Source of the DNA: Armigeres subalbatus
Lineage: Eukaryota > Arthropoda > Insecta > Diptera > Culicidae
DNA: 64,000 nucleotides
Assembly: GCF_024139115.2 (NCBI RefSeq)
Contig: NC_085141.1
Location: 365,214,759 to 365,278,758 of the forward strand
Reading direction: 5' to 3'
Translations under genes and position numbers: made by a program
Notes under the pieces: generated by a model
What the model was told of the DNA's origin: nothing
What the model saw: the letters and a program-made list of their open reading frames with translations, nothing else
Database searches by the model: none
Part shown: positions 44,235-54,552 of the stretch, one piece after another
Layout: each line of letters opens with the position of its first letter
How positions within the stretch are numbered: position 1 is the first letter of the stretch

Positions 44235-46200
44235 TTGTATGGTTTGTTCGAAGTGGAAAAGCGTGAAAAAAATTGTGTACGCTGACATAGAAAATTCGAA
44301 GCTGTACCACCGTGCTTTAGGAAAACTGCTGAAAATATGTAGCTCAACAGTTTCAAGAGTGCTAAAAAGGTTCAACGACCCCCGTTGACTTTGGATCACA
44401 AGCACGGAGCAAGAAGGAAACCGGAAGCAACATGTACGAAGATGGAGAGAAAGGTTAGAAGTAATTTAATTAGAAATCCCACGTATATCAACACGTATCA
44501 ACACGTATGTTCCGAAGTTACGTCCCGAAGGTGTGAACAAGAGCTGGATTCAAAGCATGCAAGGTTCAAAACATCCCAAACCGCGATGAACCGAAGGAAA
44601 CAGTTTCCAAGACCCGTACTAGGGAGCTCTACACGGAACTGTTGATCTAATACAAAAAATACGTCAAATCTGACCTCCAACAAACGACGAGGTAGGAATT
44701 TTACACCGAAAAGGATAAATTTCGAGTAGATAATTGTTTCAAAAAGAAGACAATGTCAAATTTGCATCGAAATTACCCATTTGGCAGGCCATTTGCACCT
44801 GTGGAAAGCGAAGCGAAAGTTCCATCACAACAAGCCAACAAAAACGTCTTTTGTCATTTTTGGAGTAGCACAATGAAAAATCTCTAATTGTCTGGATTTA
44901 GCTTCATGCTACATATTATTCTTAAAGTGTGCTGGAATGGTATGAGACTAATTTGGTGCATTTCGTCCCCAGACCCCAAGGACATTAATTCACCGAATTG
45001 CCCTGAATTACGTCCGATCGAAACTTATTGGGCCATGATGAAGCAGAAGCCGGAAGACCAATGAGTCATAGTCAAGGATGCAAATAACATGCATAGGAAA
45101 TGGTTAAAATATGAGAAAAGGGTATCAGATACGACTGTACAAGCTCTTATGGGGGCAGCAGGGACAGCAGGGACAGCATGGACCATGTCCAAGGGCTCGA
45201 AGCGCAGCAGAAGTCTGAGTATGGACTGCACATGCTAAGGTAGGAGTGTCGTAGCGTTGTATCGTTGATTTGTCCCTACATACCGCTATCGACACCTCGA
45301 GGCATGGCAGTGGAGTGCTAGAGCGAGTTGGGAATTGTCCCTACTTCGGTAGGGTAGCGCGTGAGCTGCTTCGGCAGGGAGTGAGTGATCTGGTTGGGCT
45401 GAGGCAAGAGTGTCATAGCGTGTCGCCGCTATTGTCACCTCGAAGCGCAGCAGAAGTCTGATTATGGACTGCACATGCTGAGGTAGGAGTCGAGGGACCT
45501 ATCGACACCTCGAGGCATGGCAGTGGAGTGTTAGAGTGAGCACCCGAAAAAGGGTCATAGGGAGCGAATGGTCTTTGGAGAAGCTGCTTCGGCGGCAGGG
45601 CAGCAGTGGGTTGTACCCACACACCTACAGTTGTGCACATGTGGTGCATGGGGAGTGTCCCTGCTTCGGCAGGGTAGCGTGTGGTCTGCTTCGGCAGTGG
45701 TGTGATTGATCTGCTCGTGCTGAGGCAGGAGTGTCGTAGCGTAATATCTGTAGGCCCAGGCAGTTACCGCTATTGACACCTCGAGGCATGGCAGCGGAGC
45801 GCCCGGGAGAGCATCCAAGTAAGACTCAAATGGAGTGAATGGTGTGCGAGCACCCAAGTCAGTCTCGCGTGGGACGAGTGCCTGTGTGAGCGATAATGAG
45901 CGAGTACGCTTAGTACTGCCATCCCCCCAGAAGTAGTACTGCGAGGTAGTTCCTGGAGAAACGATGGATGGTGGAGCCCAAGGGAGTTTAGTCGGTATTA
46001 CCGGTATGGTCGAGTCCGACACTCCACTCCAGTACACTTCCGTGTGGTAGTTTGGCAACTACAATGCACGTGTACTGGGTTAGTGTGTAAATGCATTCTT
46101 TCTTGTAAAAAAAAAAAAAAAAAAGCTCTTATGGACGCTGTTCAGCGAAAGTGTCGAGAATTTTATCTAACAACCTGCAATATTTGATTCAATATATGTA
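44235..46200 (+). pseudogene. mariner/Tc1-type transposase remnant, split by a LINE-derived insertion
   Basis: Fragments in all three + frames follow the order of an IS630-Tc1-mariner transposase. A helix-turn-helix-like part runs near 44300-44400. KLRPEGVNKSWIQSMQG lies near 44510 and LPIWQAICTCGKRS near 44770. VLEWYETNLVHFVP near 44930 is followed by NCPELRPIETYWAMMKQKP near 45000. NCPELRPIE-YWA is the conserved block around the last catalytic acidic residue in mosquito DD37-type families. After the insertion at 45153-46122 the C-terminus resumes with ALMDAVQRKCREFYLTT. Stops and frameshifts are numerous and the first catalytic Asp blocks are not identifiable. TIRs were not found. Confidence 0.7.
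45153..46122 (+). mobile_element. ~970-bp poly(A)-tailed LINE-derived insertion with 12-bp target duplication
   Basis: AAGCTCTTATGG is repeated at 45141-45152 and 46123-46134 and the insertion ends in a run of about 18 A, so it was placed by target-primed reverse transcription. Its first bases (GGGCAGCAGGGACAGCAGGG, then TGTCCAAGGGCT) match the first bases of the LINE at 50468, so it has a preserved 5' end. The body is not coding. It is built of three imperfect units sharing CACCTCGAGGCATGGCAGTG (near 45292, 45504 and 45777) and CTGCTTCGGCAGGG-type hairpins. It is non-autonomous and presumably mobilised by the related LINE. Confidence 0.8.
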
Positions 46201-47167
46201 AACTGAAGTTATTATATGTATAAAACCACTCTGAAACTTTGGTTGTAATTCGATAAATAAATGGAAAGTTAAAGTAAACGAAAGGTGTTGCCATAGTTTC
46301 TTTTTCGCATGTTGCAATAATTTCGTGACTGGACTTCATTGCGTCAAAATAATCCAACTCTGGCGCGGGTCGATGGATGGAATTACAATAACCCAGTTGT
46401 CCGTACTTGGAATGGGTTAGTTGGTTCATGAGCATGAGCTTGATGAGGGTGCATTTCGTAGTTGCTACTCCGTGATCGACCAGAACAATCGCAATTGCAC
46501 AGGGAACCAATGGATGGATGCATGGGATTTGTTTTCCAACCCCAATGTGCACAATCCGAGAGCTCTAGTATTTTGGATGGTCGATAACGGCGCTGGCCAC
46601 GTTCTCACGGTTATCGGGGAATGGTAAGGAATTGATTATGTAGTCACTCGCCCACTGCAAGCCGAGAACACCTCTGCACTCCCCACGAGTTCCTGCGGAA
46701 TTTTATTGGATTCTGGGGGATAGGTTTTATGGTAGAGGTTCGTCTTGGTTAACGGGTTGCCAATGTGATAGTGTAATGAAAAGTTGGTGTTTATTCTAAT
46801 TGGATTCTGAAACGAGCTGGCAGAATGGCGGCAGAAAATTCACATATATTGTACAAAATACTACAACGTGCGTGCTCGAGTGTTAAAGACACCCTTGAGA
46901 TTCAGATACACAAAATGTTTTATTTCGGTTCCACTGACGATGCAATCTGCCTCACAACTAACTTCTTGAATGATTAGACTGCTCGACAGTAAATTCTATT
47001 CGGGCTGCTCATTTGCCGTAGTTGTTGAAGTCGCTTGCATGGTTTTGTTCGCAGAAATTAAAATACTGAGTTTGAGTGAGTGATTTTCAAAAGCATTGAC
47101 TTCACATGCGGCAAGATAAGTAGGGATATGGAAAAAAATGCATAATCATATAAGCATAAGAGAATAT
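46201..47167. other. no supported gene
   Basis: 46380-46640 has open frames on both strands with no recognised domain, and its composition is more coding-like than the surroundings. It may be retroelement UTR. The rest is AT-rich. Confidence 0.3.
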
Positions 47168-47559
47168 GAAAACTAGGGTGGTCTAACCAGTAGTACCGAA
47201 ACCGGTAATACCGGTATTACCGGTCAATTTTGAGTACCGAAAATACCGGTATTAGAGACGGAAAATACCGGTATTTTCGGTATTTCAAATTTTGCTGTCA
47301 ATATAAAAAATCTCGAATAATTTTCACCTAGATGTATCATCTCAACTGCCTGGAATCGCATATCTGTCCCATAAAGATTACAAACAGTAAAGACTCATCG
47401 TGACAAAAATCCAACAAGTAAATGCGCGCATGAGTAACTTTGCTCAAGTAGGCATCATTGACGACGTTCGCGCTACAACAAAAATCGATCAACATCGTCA
47501 TTAATCAGTTGCTTCATTCTTTCGGTCAACTGTCAAACTGCAAATGACTTTTTTCTTCA

Positions 47560-48690
47560 ATGAACATTGTTGACATCGTCGACCCTTTTCCCGATATGTC
47601 TGAAATCATGAAGAAGGTACGAGCCGTAATAATTATTTTTTGGAGATCACATTTGAAAACGATTTTCTGCAAAAATATGTCCACCCTAAATTTGGAAAAG
47701 AATTTGAATTAATGGCTGACGCCAAGGCACGCTGGAATAACACATTATCTATGCTCAAACGAATCCATAAGTTAAAGCTTCAATACAAATTTAACTTTAG
47801 TGATGATTGTTTGGCGATTGGTGAAATAATGTAAGCCTTCGAACCTGTTCAAGTAGCGTTGAGTTCTGCAATTTATATAAAGCCGACGTGGCACTGCAAT
47901 ATATGTTGGAACAACTATCAAATCAAGCCATAGAGATTTCCGCCACTTATTCGATGCTTTTAAGGATCGAATCCAAAAGAGACGATCCAAATACGCCGAT
48001 CATTTTGCTTTCTTGAATAATTCTGCCGTAAAGCAATTAATCAAATTTTGGCATTTCCTTCCAACATCAAGAGCTACTTTGATTAGTCAAGCGAATGCGA
48101 TCGTTGAAACTAAGACAACGACCATACCTGACGATTGGTACGAAGTATAGATAGTAGAATCTATAGATGAGCGAAAGCATGGCTGAGTTGATTTTTTTGC
48201 CCGTGCACACGCGCATATGACGTCACAGCCCTTAACGTTTCCATTGTAATCGTGACGTCATGCTCGTTTGGAGACACGTTTGACAGTTCGTTTGGAGACA
48301 GAGGATTTATCTTCGCTCATCCATATATTCCACTATCTATAGTACGAAGAAGATGCCTCTATGGATAATTTTCCTGGTTTATCGGAGATCAACTTGTAAA
48401 GGGACTGTAGCAGAGCAAAACACCACACTAGCGTTGCTGGTGACAAATAAGTTGATTTCATTATCCTTGCATGCAATCCCCTACTATGAATCTGAAAAGA
48501 TTAAGGGCAAGTATTGGACACTGATTTTTACGGTTTCGGAACCATTCGTCCAACTTCGGTTGAACCTGAGAGGGAATACTCAATAGTTGGCAACATTGCC
48601 AACAAAATCCAATGCGAATTAGGAGATGAGTCGCACAGTATATAATGTCTACGTATCGCTTTGCCCAGCTCAACAAGTAATAATTTTAAC
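47560..48690 (+). pseudogene. hAT transposase, fragmented
   Basis: Pieces in order: RSHLKNDFLQKYVH-like sequence near 47650, KARWNNTLSMLKRIHKLK near 47735, a stop at 47834, AFEPVQVALSS near 47835, FRHLFDAFKDRIQKRRSKYA near 47940, FAFLNNSAVKQLIKFWHF near 48005, and PDDWYE at 48131. After the MITE comes EEDASMDNFPGLSEI near 48350. The C-terminal dimerisation block RPTSVEPEREYSIVGNIANK follows near 48550, with IQCELGDESHS after it. RPTSVEPER and GDES are the hallmark of the hAT C-terminal domain. Several stops and shifts make it non-functional. The N-terminal BED zinc finger is missing. Confidence 0.8.
48146..48341. mobile_element. 196-bp MITE, copy B, with perfect 8-bp target duplication
   Basis: Same ends, same length and nearly identical body as the copy at 42111-42306, including both ATGACGTCA palindromes. 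GTACGAAG flanks it at 48138-48145 and 48342-48349. Removing the MITE and one duplicate joins PDDWYE to the EED sequence of the hAT transposase, so this insertion is younger than the hAT remnant. Confidence 0.92.
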
Positions 48691-48869
48691 ATCTGAAGTT
48701 TGTCACAAATATTGTTTTGATCCAAAAATCCAAATCAAAAGTTTTTCTTTTAATACGTGAAATTTTCACAAAAACCGGTATTCTACCGGTATTACCGGTA
48801 TTGGCTCCACCAAATACCGAATACCGGTATTTGTCAAAAATGGCCAATACCGACCACCCGAAAACGCAT

Positions 48870-49345
48870 GGTACATTAGTTTAGGGTCAAAAAGTGAAAA
48901 CCAAAAGGTCGAAGGGACTAAAGGTCGAATGATAAAAGGCCTAAAGACAAGCAGTTGAAGGGACAAAAGGCCGAATGGAAAAAAAAGGTCTTAAAGAACT
49001 TCCATCTTCTTTCTTCTTTTTTTTTTCTTTCTTATTCTTCCTCAATGCTTCCTTCCTTCCTTCCTTTTTTCTTGCATCCTTTTTTCTTTAATAATTTTTC
49101 TTTTTCCTTTCTTCTTCTTTTTTTCTTCATTTTTCATCATTCCGCCGTTTTCATTCTTTCTTCTCGCTTCTTTCCTCTTTCTTATTCCTATATCATTCTT
49201 CCTTCTTTCTCTCTTTCTTCTTCCTTCTACCATCTCACATCTTCGTTTTCCTTCGTCCTTCTCTATTTTTTCTTCTTTCTTCCTCTTCCTAATTCATTTT
49301 TCCTTCTTGCTTCTCCTTCGTGTTTCTTCTTCTTTTTCTTCTTAT
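48870..49345. repeat. polypyrimidine tract with AAAGGTCGAA-type left margin
   Basis: 48890-48990 carries repeated AAAGGTCGAA/AAAGGCCGAA words, followed by about 350 bp almost purely of C and T (TTCTTTCTTCCTT-type). A similar tract resumes at 53690-53800, beyond the SINE and LINE block, so the two were probably one tract. A 146-codon Phe/Ser-rich frame across it is compositional. Confidence 0.75.
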
Positions 49346-49617
49346 TTGCATTACATCCCCTACTGGGACATTGCCGCCTCCTAGTGTTCTCTTAGCACTT
49401 CCACAGTTATTAACTGCGAGGTTTCTAAGTCAAGTTACCATTTTTACATTCGTTTTACATATCATGAGGCTAACACGATGGTACTTTATGTCCAGGCAAG
49501 TCGAGAGAATTAACAACCCGAAAATTTCCTAGACCGGACAGGGAGTCGAACCCAGCCACCTTCAGCATGGTCTTGATTTGTAGTCGCGCATTTTACCGCA
49601 CGGCTAAGGAAGGCCCT
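49346..49617 (-). mobile_element. Feilai-type tRNA-derived SINE, near full length
   Basis: On the minus strand it begins GGGCCTTCCTTAGCCGTGCG (pol III A box TTAGCCGTGCGG, 49597-49608). It then has GGTTCGACTCC (B box, 49542-49552) and a body containing GGGTTGTTAATTCTCTCGAC, CCATCGTGTTAGCCTCATGA, AACCTCGCAGTTAATAACTG and CCAGTAGGGGATGTAATGC. This is the tRNA-related head plus unique body described for Feilai of Aedes. It is inserted in a polypyrimidine tract, which obscures the target duplication. The truncated copy at 30985 matches its 3' half. Confidence 0.85.
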
Positions 49618-49670
49618 ATTCTTCTTTCCTCGTTCTTCCATCTTCCTTCTCCGTTCTCCTTTCTTTTTTA

Positions 49671-49727
49671 TTCTATAATTAGGAATGCTTTGATCACCGC
49701 GTGACTTTATCGAAATTAATTTATTGG
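49671..49727. repeat. 57-bp direct repeat, left copy (right copy 53622-53678)
   Basis: The block TTCTATAATTAGGA to AATTAATTTATTGG occurs here and again at 53622-53678 with one mismatch. The two copies bracket about 3.9 kb that is mainly the R1/LOA-like LINE. A third, partial relative (AATTTATTGGCTTTTTTCGG) follows a GATTA run at 53182-53204. Confidence 0.85.
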
Positions 49728-49740
49728 ATTTTTTCGGAGT

Positions 49741-50190
49741 GCGTGTTGGCTCTTGTTTCGGACGGCGGAGCGATCGCGCGATTTGCCGAAGTTTTGTGTT
49801 TTGCATTGCGCGGCCGGTAGTGGAGTTGATTGGTTCAGTGCGTGTTGGCTCATGTTTCGGACGGCAGAACGATCACGCGATTTGCCGAAATTTTGTGTTT
49901 TGCATTGCGCGGCCGGTAATAAAGTTAATTAGTTCAGTGCGTGTTGGCTCTTGAGTCTCGTTTCGGCCGTCTTCCAGTGCGGTTGGTTTTTGCGCTCTAC
50001 TTTTGTGCGGTGATTCGCCTTAAAGTAGAACAATAGAACCAGTGCAGTGACCGCGGTCGAAACAAATGTGTAGTGTTTAAAAAAGTGCTGCAGATCCGGA
50101 AGACGTGCGCATGTTTGTGCTTGCAAGGGCTGATCGATTGTTATCAAGGGCAATGCCCTTGCTAATATTGCGATCAAGGCTATGTAAATG
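49741..50190. repeat. 99-bp tandem repeat, about 2.3 copies, with GC-rich flank
   Basis: GCGTGTTGGCTC recurs at 49741, 49840 and 49939, each 99 bp apart. Units contain TTTCGGACGGC, GCGATTTGCCGAA and GCATTGCGCGGCCGGTA. Tandem GC-rich repeats just before a LINE start are typical of 5' UTR promoter repeats, but about 280 bp of other sequence separates them from the LINE start at 50468, so this is inference. Confidence 0.7.
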
Positions 50191-50239
50191 CTCAAACATG
50201 TTCAGCGTCAGATTTATTGAAAAGAGGTAAGGTTTTGAT

Positions 50240-50462
50240 GATCCGTAAATTTAACACGCACGCACTCACACAAACGCACACACACATTCACATTATACAC
50301 ACATACATATACACAAATACATACATATATTGATGGACATGAGTGTTCGTCATGTTTTCATAGTAGCTCTATTAAAACATGACGAATACTTTTGTCTATC
50401 AGTGTAGACATATAAACACACATACACACTCATATACACACATACAGATATACATCATACAT
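50240..50462. repeat. CA/TACA microsatellite around a short palindrome
   Basis: CACACA/ACATACATA runs flank a central inverted repeat, CGTCATGTTTT (50349) with AAAACATGACG (50375). The central palindrome could be a tiny foldback insertion in the microsatellite. The LINE starts at the right edge. Confidence 0.6.
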
Positions 50463-50803
50463 CATAGGGGGCAGCAGGGACTTTGTCCAAGGGCTTGACG
50501 ACCCCTCCCCATGGCCACTGCGAGTTAGACCGGGACCATCGTCCCTAACCCCTAATCCCAAGGCGTCAAGCGACCCGTGCCGAGAGGATGCATGGCCAGG
50601 GGGTGAAATAATAAGCTAGGCCTTTAACGGAGCCTGTGGGGTACCTGGGCACCCTCCACAGTAATTGTCCCTTACCGCGTCATGCTGGGCTCTGGCGTGG
50701 TGGATCTCTTTTCCCGAGCAACTCGTGGGACCAAAATGGAAAACCAAGTCAATTCTTCAATTAGTGGTAGTAGTGTAGGCGACAACCCTTCGCAAGAGGT
50801 GGG

Positions 50804-51950
50804 TTGTTCAGGTCTCCACCTAGGAGGCCAGAGGCAATAGTCGGCAGCTCAGTGCGCAGCGCCAGCGTGGGTCACTTAACCTTCCTCTCGGCTAAAAAAA
50901 CGCCGGTAGGGGTTATTGACGGCCCATGGCTTGTGGAGGCGATGAACCACAAACGCGATGGGCTTTCGGCCTTCGAGGTGGCGACGGAACAGCTGGACGC
51001 CATCATCGACTTTGCGTCATCGAAGCATAATATCAGCAAGGACCTCAAGAGGAGCTTGCAGAAATTTCGGAAGTCGATGCTGGACGCCAAGCTGGAGAGG
51101 GCGGTCGGGACGGCCAAGTGTAAACCCGTGAAATCGGTGGAGTCGAGATCTACCCAGACTGAGGCCCAAGGATTCGCGGACTCGGGCAAGGTCGAATCGA
51201 CCAAAGGCGTGACCAAAGGGTAGCAAGAAGTCTAGGGTAGGCGCCAATCGCTCCAGGGGCGATGCCCTTGTCATCACGGCGAACGAGGCTAAGTACTCGG
51301 ATGTTTTGAAGGCGATGAGGAGTGACGTCATGCTCGGTGAACTCGGCGCCGACGTACGTCGAATAAGACGTACCCGGATGGGCGAGATGATACTCGAGCT
51401 GAAGCGGGGCGTCTCGCAAAGGGCGCCGCCTACAAGAAGTTGGCGGAGGAGGTCCCTGGGCGAGACGGTCAAGGTGAGGGCACGACGGAGGTGAATCTAA
51501 GGTTAAAGACCTGTACGAGATCACTGAAGTCGAAGAGCTCGTCACGGCACTGCGGCGACAGTGTGAAGTGGAGACGCCCACCGCAGCCGTTCGGCTACGG
51601 AAAGGTCCGGCAGGGACGCAGGTAGCATTGGTTCGGCTATCTGCAGCGGACGCCTCCAAGGTAGTCAAGTTAGGGAGCGTCAAGGTGGGATGGTCGGTAT
51701 GCCCTGTGCGCTTATACGAGCAACCCAAAGTTTGCTTCAAGTGCCTGGAACCGGGGCACAAGCAATGGGACTGCAAATGCCCTGACAGAAGCAATCTCTG
51801 CCGACGCTGCGGATTGGAGGACATAAGGCACAATGGTGCACGAACCCTCCCAATTGTTTGATTTGCAAAGCAAAGCTGTGAACAGCAAGCACCCCATGGG
51901 GGTTCGAAGTGCCCGGCGTTTAAGCGTGCTGCAAAATCACAGTGCAGGTA
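50804..51950 (+). pseudogene. LINE ORF1 (gag-like, CCHC zinc knuckles), frameshifted
   Basis: The first frame gives MNHKRDGLSAFEVATEQLDA and LKRSLQKFRKSMLDAKLERA, a helical gag-like segment, then a Thr/Glu linker. Frameshifts near 51220 and 51430 follow. At 51733 CFKCLEPGHKQWDCKCPDRS begins, with spacing C-X2-C-X4-H-X4-C, a CCHC knuckle, and CRRCG opens a second. A shift near 51830 leads to AVNSKHPMG and PAFKRAAKSQCR with the stop at about 51947. These are nucleic-acid binding ORF1 features of R1/LOA-type LINEs. Confidence 0.75.
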
Positions 51951-52127
51951 ACGCAGCTGGCTTGCTCGGCCTCGCCCGAGTGTTTGGTGTGCGCAGGTTT
52001 AGAGGAAACGGCGGAACACGTGTTGTTCGTGTGCTCACGTTTTCGCGCAATGCGTGACCACATGCTTGCCACATGTGGTCTGGACACTACCCCGGACAAC
52101 CTAGTTCGGAGGATGTGTAAATATTAA
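51942..52127 (+). pseudogene. ORF2 deletion fusion: first codons joined to the C-terminal zinc-finger-like end
   Basis: The frame starts MQVTQL, overlapping the ORF1 stop as expected for ORF2 of these LINEs, and passes directly to ACSASPECLVCAGLEETAEH, then VLFVCSRFRAMRDHM and TPDNLVRRMCKY. The C-X2-C-X7-E-H-X4-C pattern followed by RF is the usual C-terminal end of R1/LOA ORF2 proteins. Roughly 1000 codons (endonuclease, RT) are missing and the joint is in frame. A stop follows at 52125. Confidence 0.7.
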
Positions 52128-52903
52128 GTTGGCTGGAACGCCGTTTTATCGGCTATCGCCCAAATCCTCTCGGAGCTACACAGAAGGTGGCGCGTGGACT
52201 CAAGGATGGCTAGTTCAGGCGCAAATAAGAGGTGGTCCAAGGGATCGGAGTCGGCTTCATGGGTCATACCGGTGGTCATGCTCTGTGGTCGAACTCGATC
52301 CTTTTATCGAACAAGTGGCAGCGCGAAGAACAACATGGTATCGTCGCTTTCGCGGCGTCGGTCAACCGGGCGGGTTCCGAGCCCGAGGACGGAAAGGGGT
52401 CCTCGTCAAGGCTGGGGCAGGCGTAGGCCTCGCGTCGGCACGTCCCTCTGTGTGCTGGCGAATAGGCCCTATCGCAGAAAGGTCAATTTGGGGTGCACGC
52501 GGCATCATCATTCTTGATACCAGTCGTGCAGAGGGAAGCAGGCGCGAAGTCGACCCTTCCCACCTTCATAGGACATAGGGCGTGGTAAGGCCACCGGGAA
52601 AGCCGGCAACGCGCTGGCACGATACCATGGTGTTCTTCTAAAAAAGCGAGTTACGATGTTCGGTGCTGCAAGGACACGCAGCTAACCTCGAGGGTGCGTT
52701 GTGCACTGGCCCCCCTTTGAAGCATTACTTTCTGGTTGTACCGAAGGGACTATGGGCTTGGCGGCAATGGAAACGGTTTAGCGGGTCGGAGATGTAGTCC
52801 TGCCTCCCTCGGTGATCCCTAACCCCGCACTTCCTGGTCAACACAGGATGTCTGTTGAGCAGATTCCCCCTGCATTGTTTAGCAAGAAAAAAAATAAAAA
52901 CGC

Positions 52904-54236
52904 TCATGTACATCACACAAAAAACACGTACACGATTTTTATCATATATTAGGTATTTATATTATTGGAAGCGTTTGGTACGGGAGGTCCACGCTTTCTT
53001 CCTTTCCCGTCGATTCCAAGCTATTGAGTGACTTTAGGTATTCCTGAAGTCGCTCAATATCTAGGAGTCATCTCTGCGGTACATACTGCGTAGTTGGCCT
53101 GGCCATATGAAAAGAAAAATGACGGAATTCAGAAACCGTCATTTTCCAGGATGCTTTCAAGTATTGGCTACGCATGTATGAGATTAGATTAGATTAGATT
53201 AGATTAATTTATTGGCTTTTTTCGGTGATAATTATACTACTCAAAGAGAAAGGGAGTAGATGAAAGTAATGAAGATACAGATTCGATTGACACCGCAAGC
53301 GAGCGGCAAGTGTGAAATGAATAGAAACTGAAGGGCCATATGAGAGAACAAGCATTGTTGAAATCGCTGTCATTCTGACTAACGTCCACCCAGGAACGGC
53401 TTGGATAGTGACGTGGTGATCACTGTACCAAGACAGGCAAAATAACAGCGATTTCAACCTGCTAAAGTGCTGTTCGGCAAGCGTAAACAGTTCTATTGAT
53501 TCGTGGCATATTTTCAGAGATTCATACAAGAGCGCGCTAAATCTCTTCACGCAAATCTCTCACGCGCTCATACTTCGCCCAAATTGAATCTTATTCGAAC
53601 ATCAATTTTTCGCCAATTGGATTCTATAATTAGGAAAGCTTTGATCACCGCGTGACTTTATCGAAATTAATTTATTGGCTTTATTTTGTCTTTTTTTTTT
53701 CTTTTTTCTTCTTCCTTCTTTTTCACCTTTTTCTCCTTTTCGATGTTTTGTCCGTTTTTACCTTTTTTTCTTTTCGATGTTTTGTCCGTTTTGACGATCT
53801 TTTGTCATAGGATCAAAGTACAATAATGCTAGCATTTATATGGCAACTTGTTTCATGGAAAAACATGGCCCTTATTACATACTGGGATGTAAGTGTTTCT
53901 GGTTAACATGTCGAATACCGTGATTTGGATACCAAGCGAACGTCTAATTTCAAATAGCTGGTTTTCGGGTGTATTCTGAACGATTCCTATATTTTTTGTG
54001 GCCTTATCCATTTCATTTAGCTATTCAAAATGATATTGAAATTTGACCTTACTGTTAAGTGGAACCGCATGTAGAGCAAGACTCCAGCCAGGATGGTGGC
54101 TAACTACATACATACATACATTATCCATTTCATGCAGCTAGAAAGTTATTATTGCTTCTAGAGATGCTTATGCTTTTGCCAAATCGGCAAGGATGCTGCC
54201 ACGCAAAATATACGTTTTTTTTTTTTGATAAACAAC
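52904..54236. other. no supported gene; hairpin and pentanucleotide run
   Basis: GAAAATGACGGTTTCTGAAT-type hairpin at 53111-53152 (AAAATGACGG pairs with CCGTCATTTT). (GATTA)n at 53182-53204. A copy of the 57-bp repeat at 53622-53678, then the resumed polypyrimidine tract to about 53800. 53800-54236 is AT-rich. Confidence 0.5.
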
Positions 54237-54350
54237 TCGACGTCGAGTCAAGTACAACACACTGAAGACGGCCTTGCTGTTGAGGTCGAAGTACGAATCA
54301 AGTCAAGTACGAAACACTGAAGACGACCTCACGGTTGAGGTCGAATTACG
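54237..54350. repeat. two ~60-bp direct repeats (GAGTCAAGTACAACACACTG)
   Basis: GTCAAGTAC, AACACTGAAGACG, CCT and TTGAGGTCGAA recur at 54246 and 54302. This may be a 3' terminal segment of a LINE, which I associate with mosquito repeats, but nothing coding adjoins it. Confidence 0.5.
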
Positions 54351-54359
54351 TATAAGCGT

Positions 54360-54552
54360 GCAAAAAAAGCGTTCATAAATTCGTGAACTAACAAGCTTAC
54401 GGTGTATTTTTCCGTGAACAACAGCCACGGATTCGAGAACACAATCACGTTTTCTGGAATGTTCTGAAAAACGTGACTGGTGTTCCAGTATCCATGAATT
54501 AAATCACGTTGTATTTTTGCTGGTTCACGAATTCGTGAATGCTTTCTTTTGC
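54360..54552. mobile_element. 193-bp MITE (GCAAAA ends)
   Basis: The left GCAAAAAAAGCGTTCATAAA followed by TTCGTGAAC is inverted at the right as GTTCACGAATTCGTGAATGC and TTTCTTTTGC. ATTCGTGAA/TTCACGAAT words recur inside. The target duplication is not clear. It inserts just after the 60-bp repeats. Confidence 0.65.

Larger units (their letters stand above)
47176..48859 (+). mobile_element. hAT element remnant with ACCGGTATTACCGGTA subterminal repeats
   Basis: The ends are GGGTGGTC (47176-47183) and GACCACCC (48852-48859). The flanks GAAAACTA and GAAAACGC match in six of eight positions, consistent with an aged 8-bp duplication. Dense ACCGGTATTACCGGTA-type words lie just inside both ends (47190-47280 and 48775-48835). 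The interior encodes a broken hAT transposase in the + orientation, and a 196-bp MITE has inserted into it. Confidence 0.75.
50468..52900 (+). mobile_element. R1/LOA-like LINE with most of ORF2 deleted
   Basis: Starts GGGGCAGCAGGGACTTTGTC, the same start as the insertion at 45153, followed by a ~400-bp GC-rich 5' UTR. ORF1 (gag-like) occupies about 50810-51950 in several frames. ORF2 is reduced to its first six and last ~60 codons (51942-52127). 52130-52850 is remnant C-terminal and 3' UTR sequence. An A-rich stretch near 52887-52903 may be the tail. The endonuclease and RT domains are absent, so the copy is non-autonomous. GC content here is far above that of the surrounding DNA. Confidence 0.75.

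Noticed and set aside
48955..49395. 146-codon Phe/Ser-rich frame
   Set aside because: Purely compositional read-out of a CT-rich tract.
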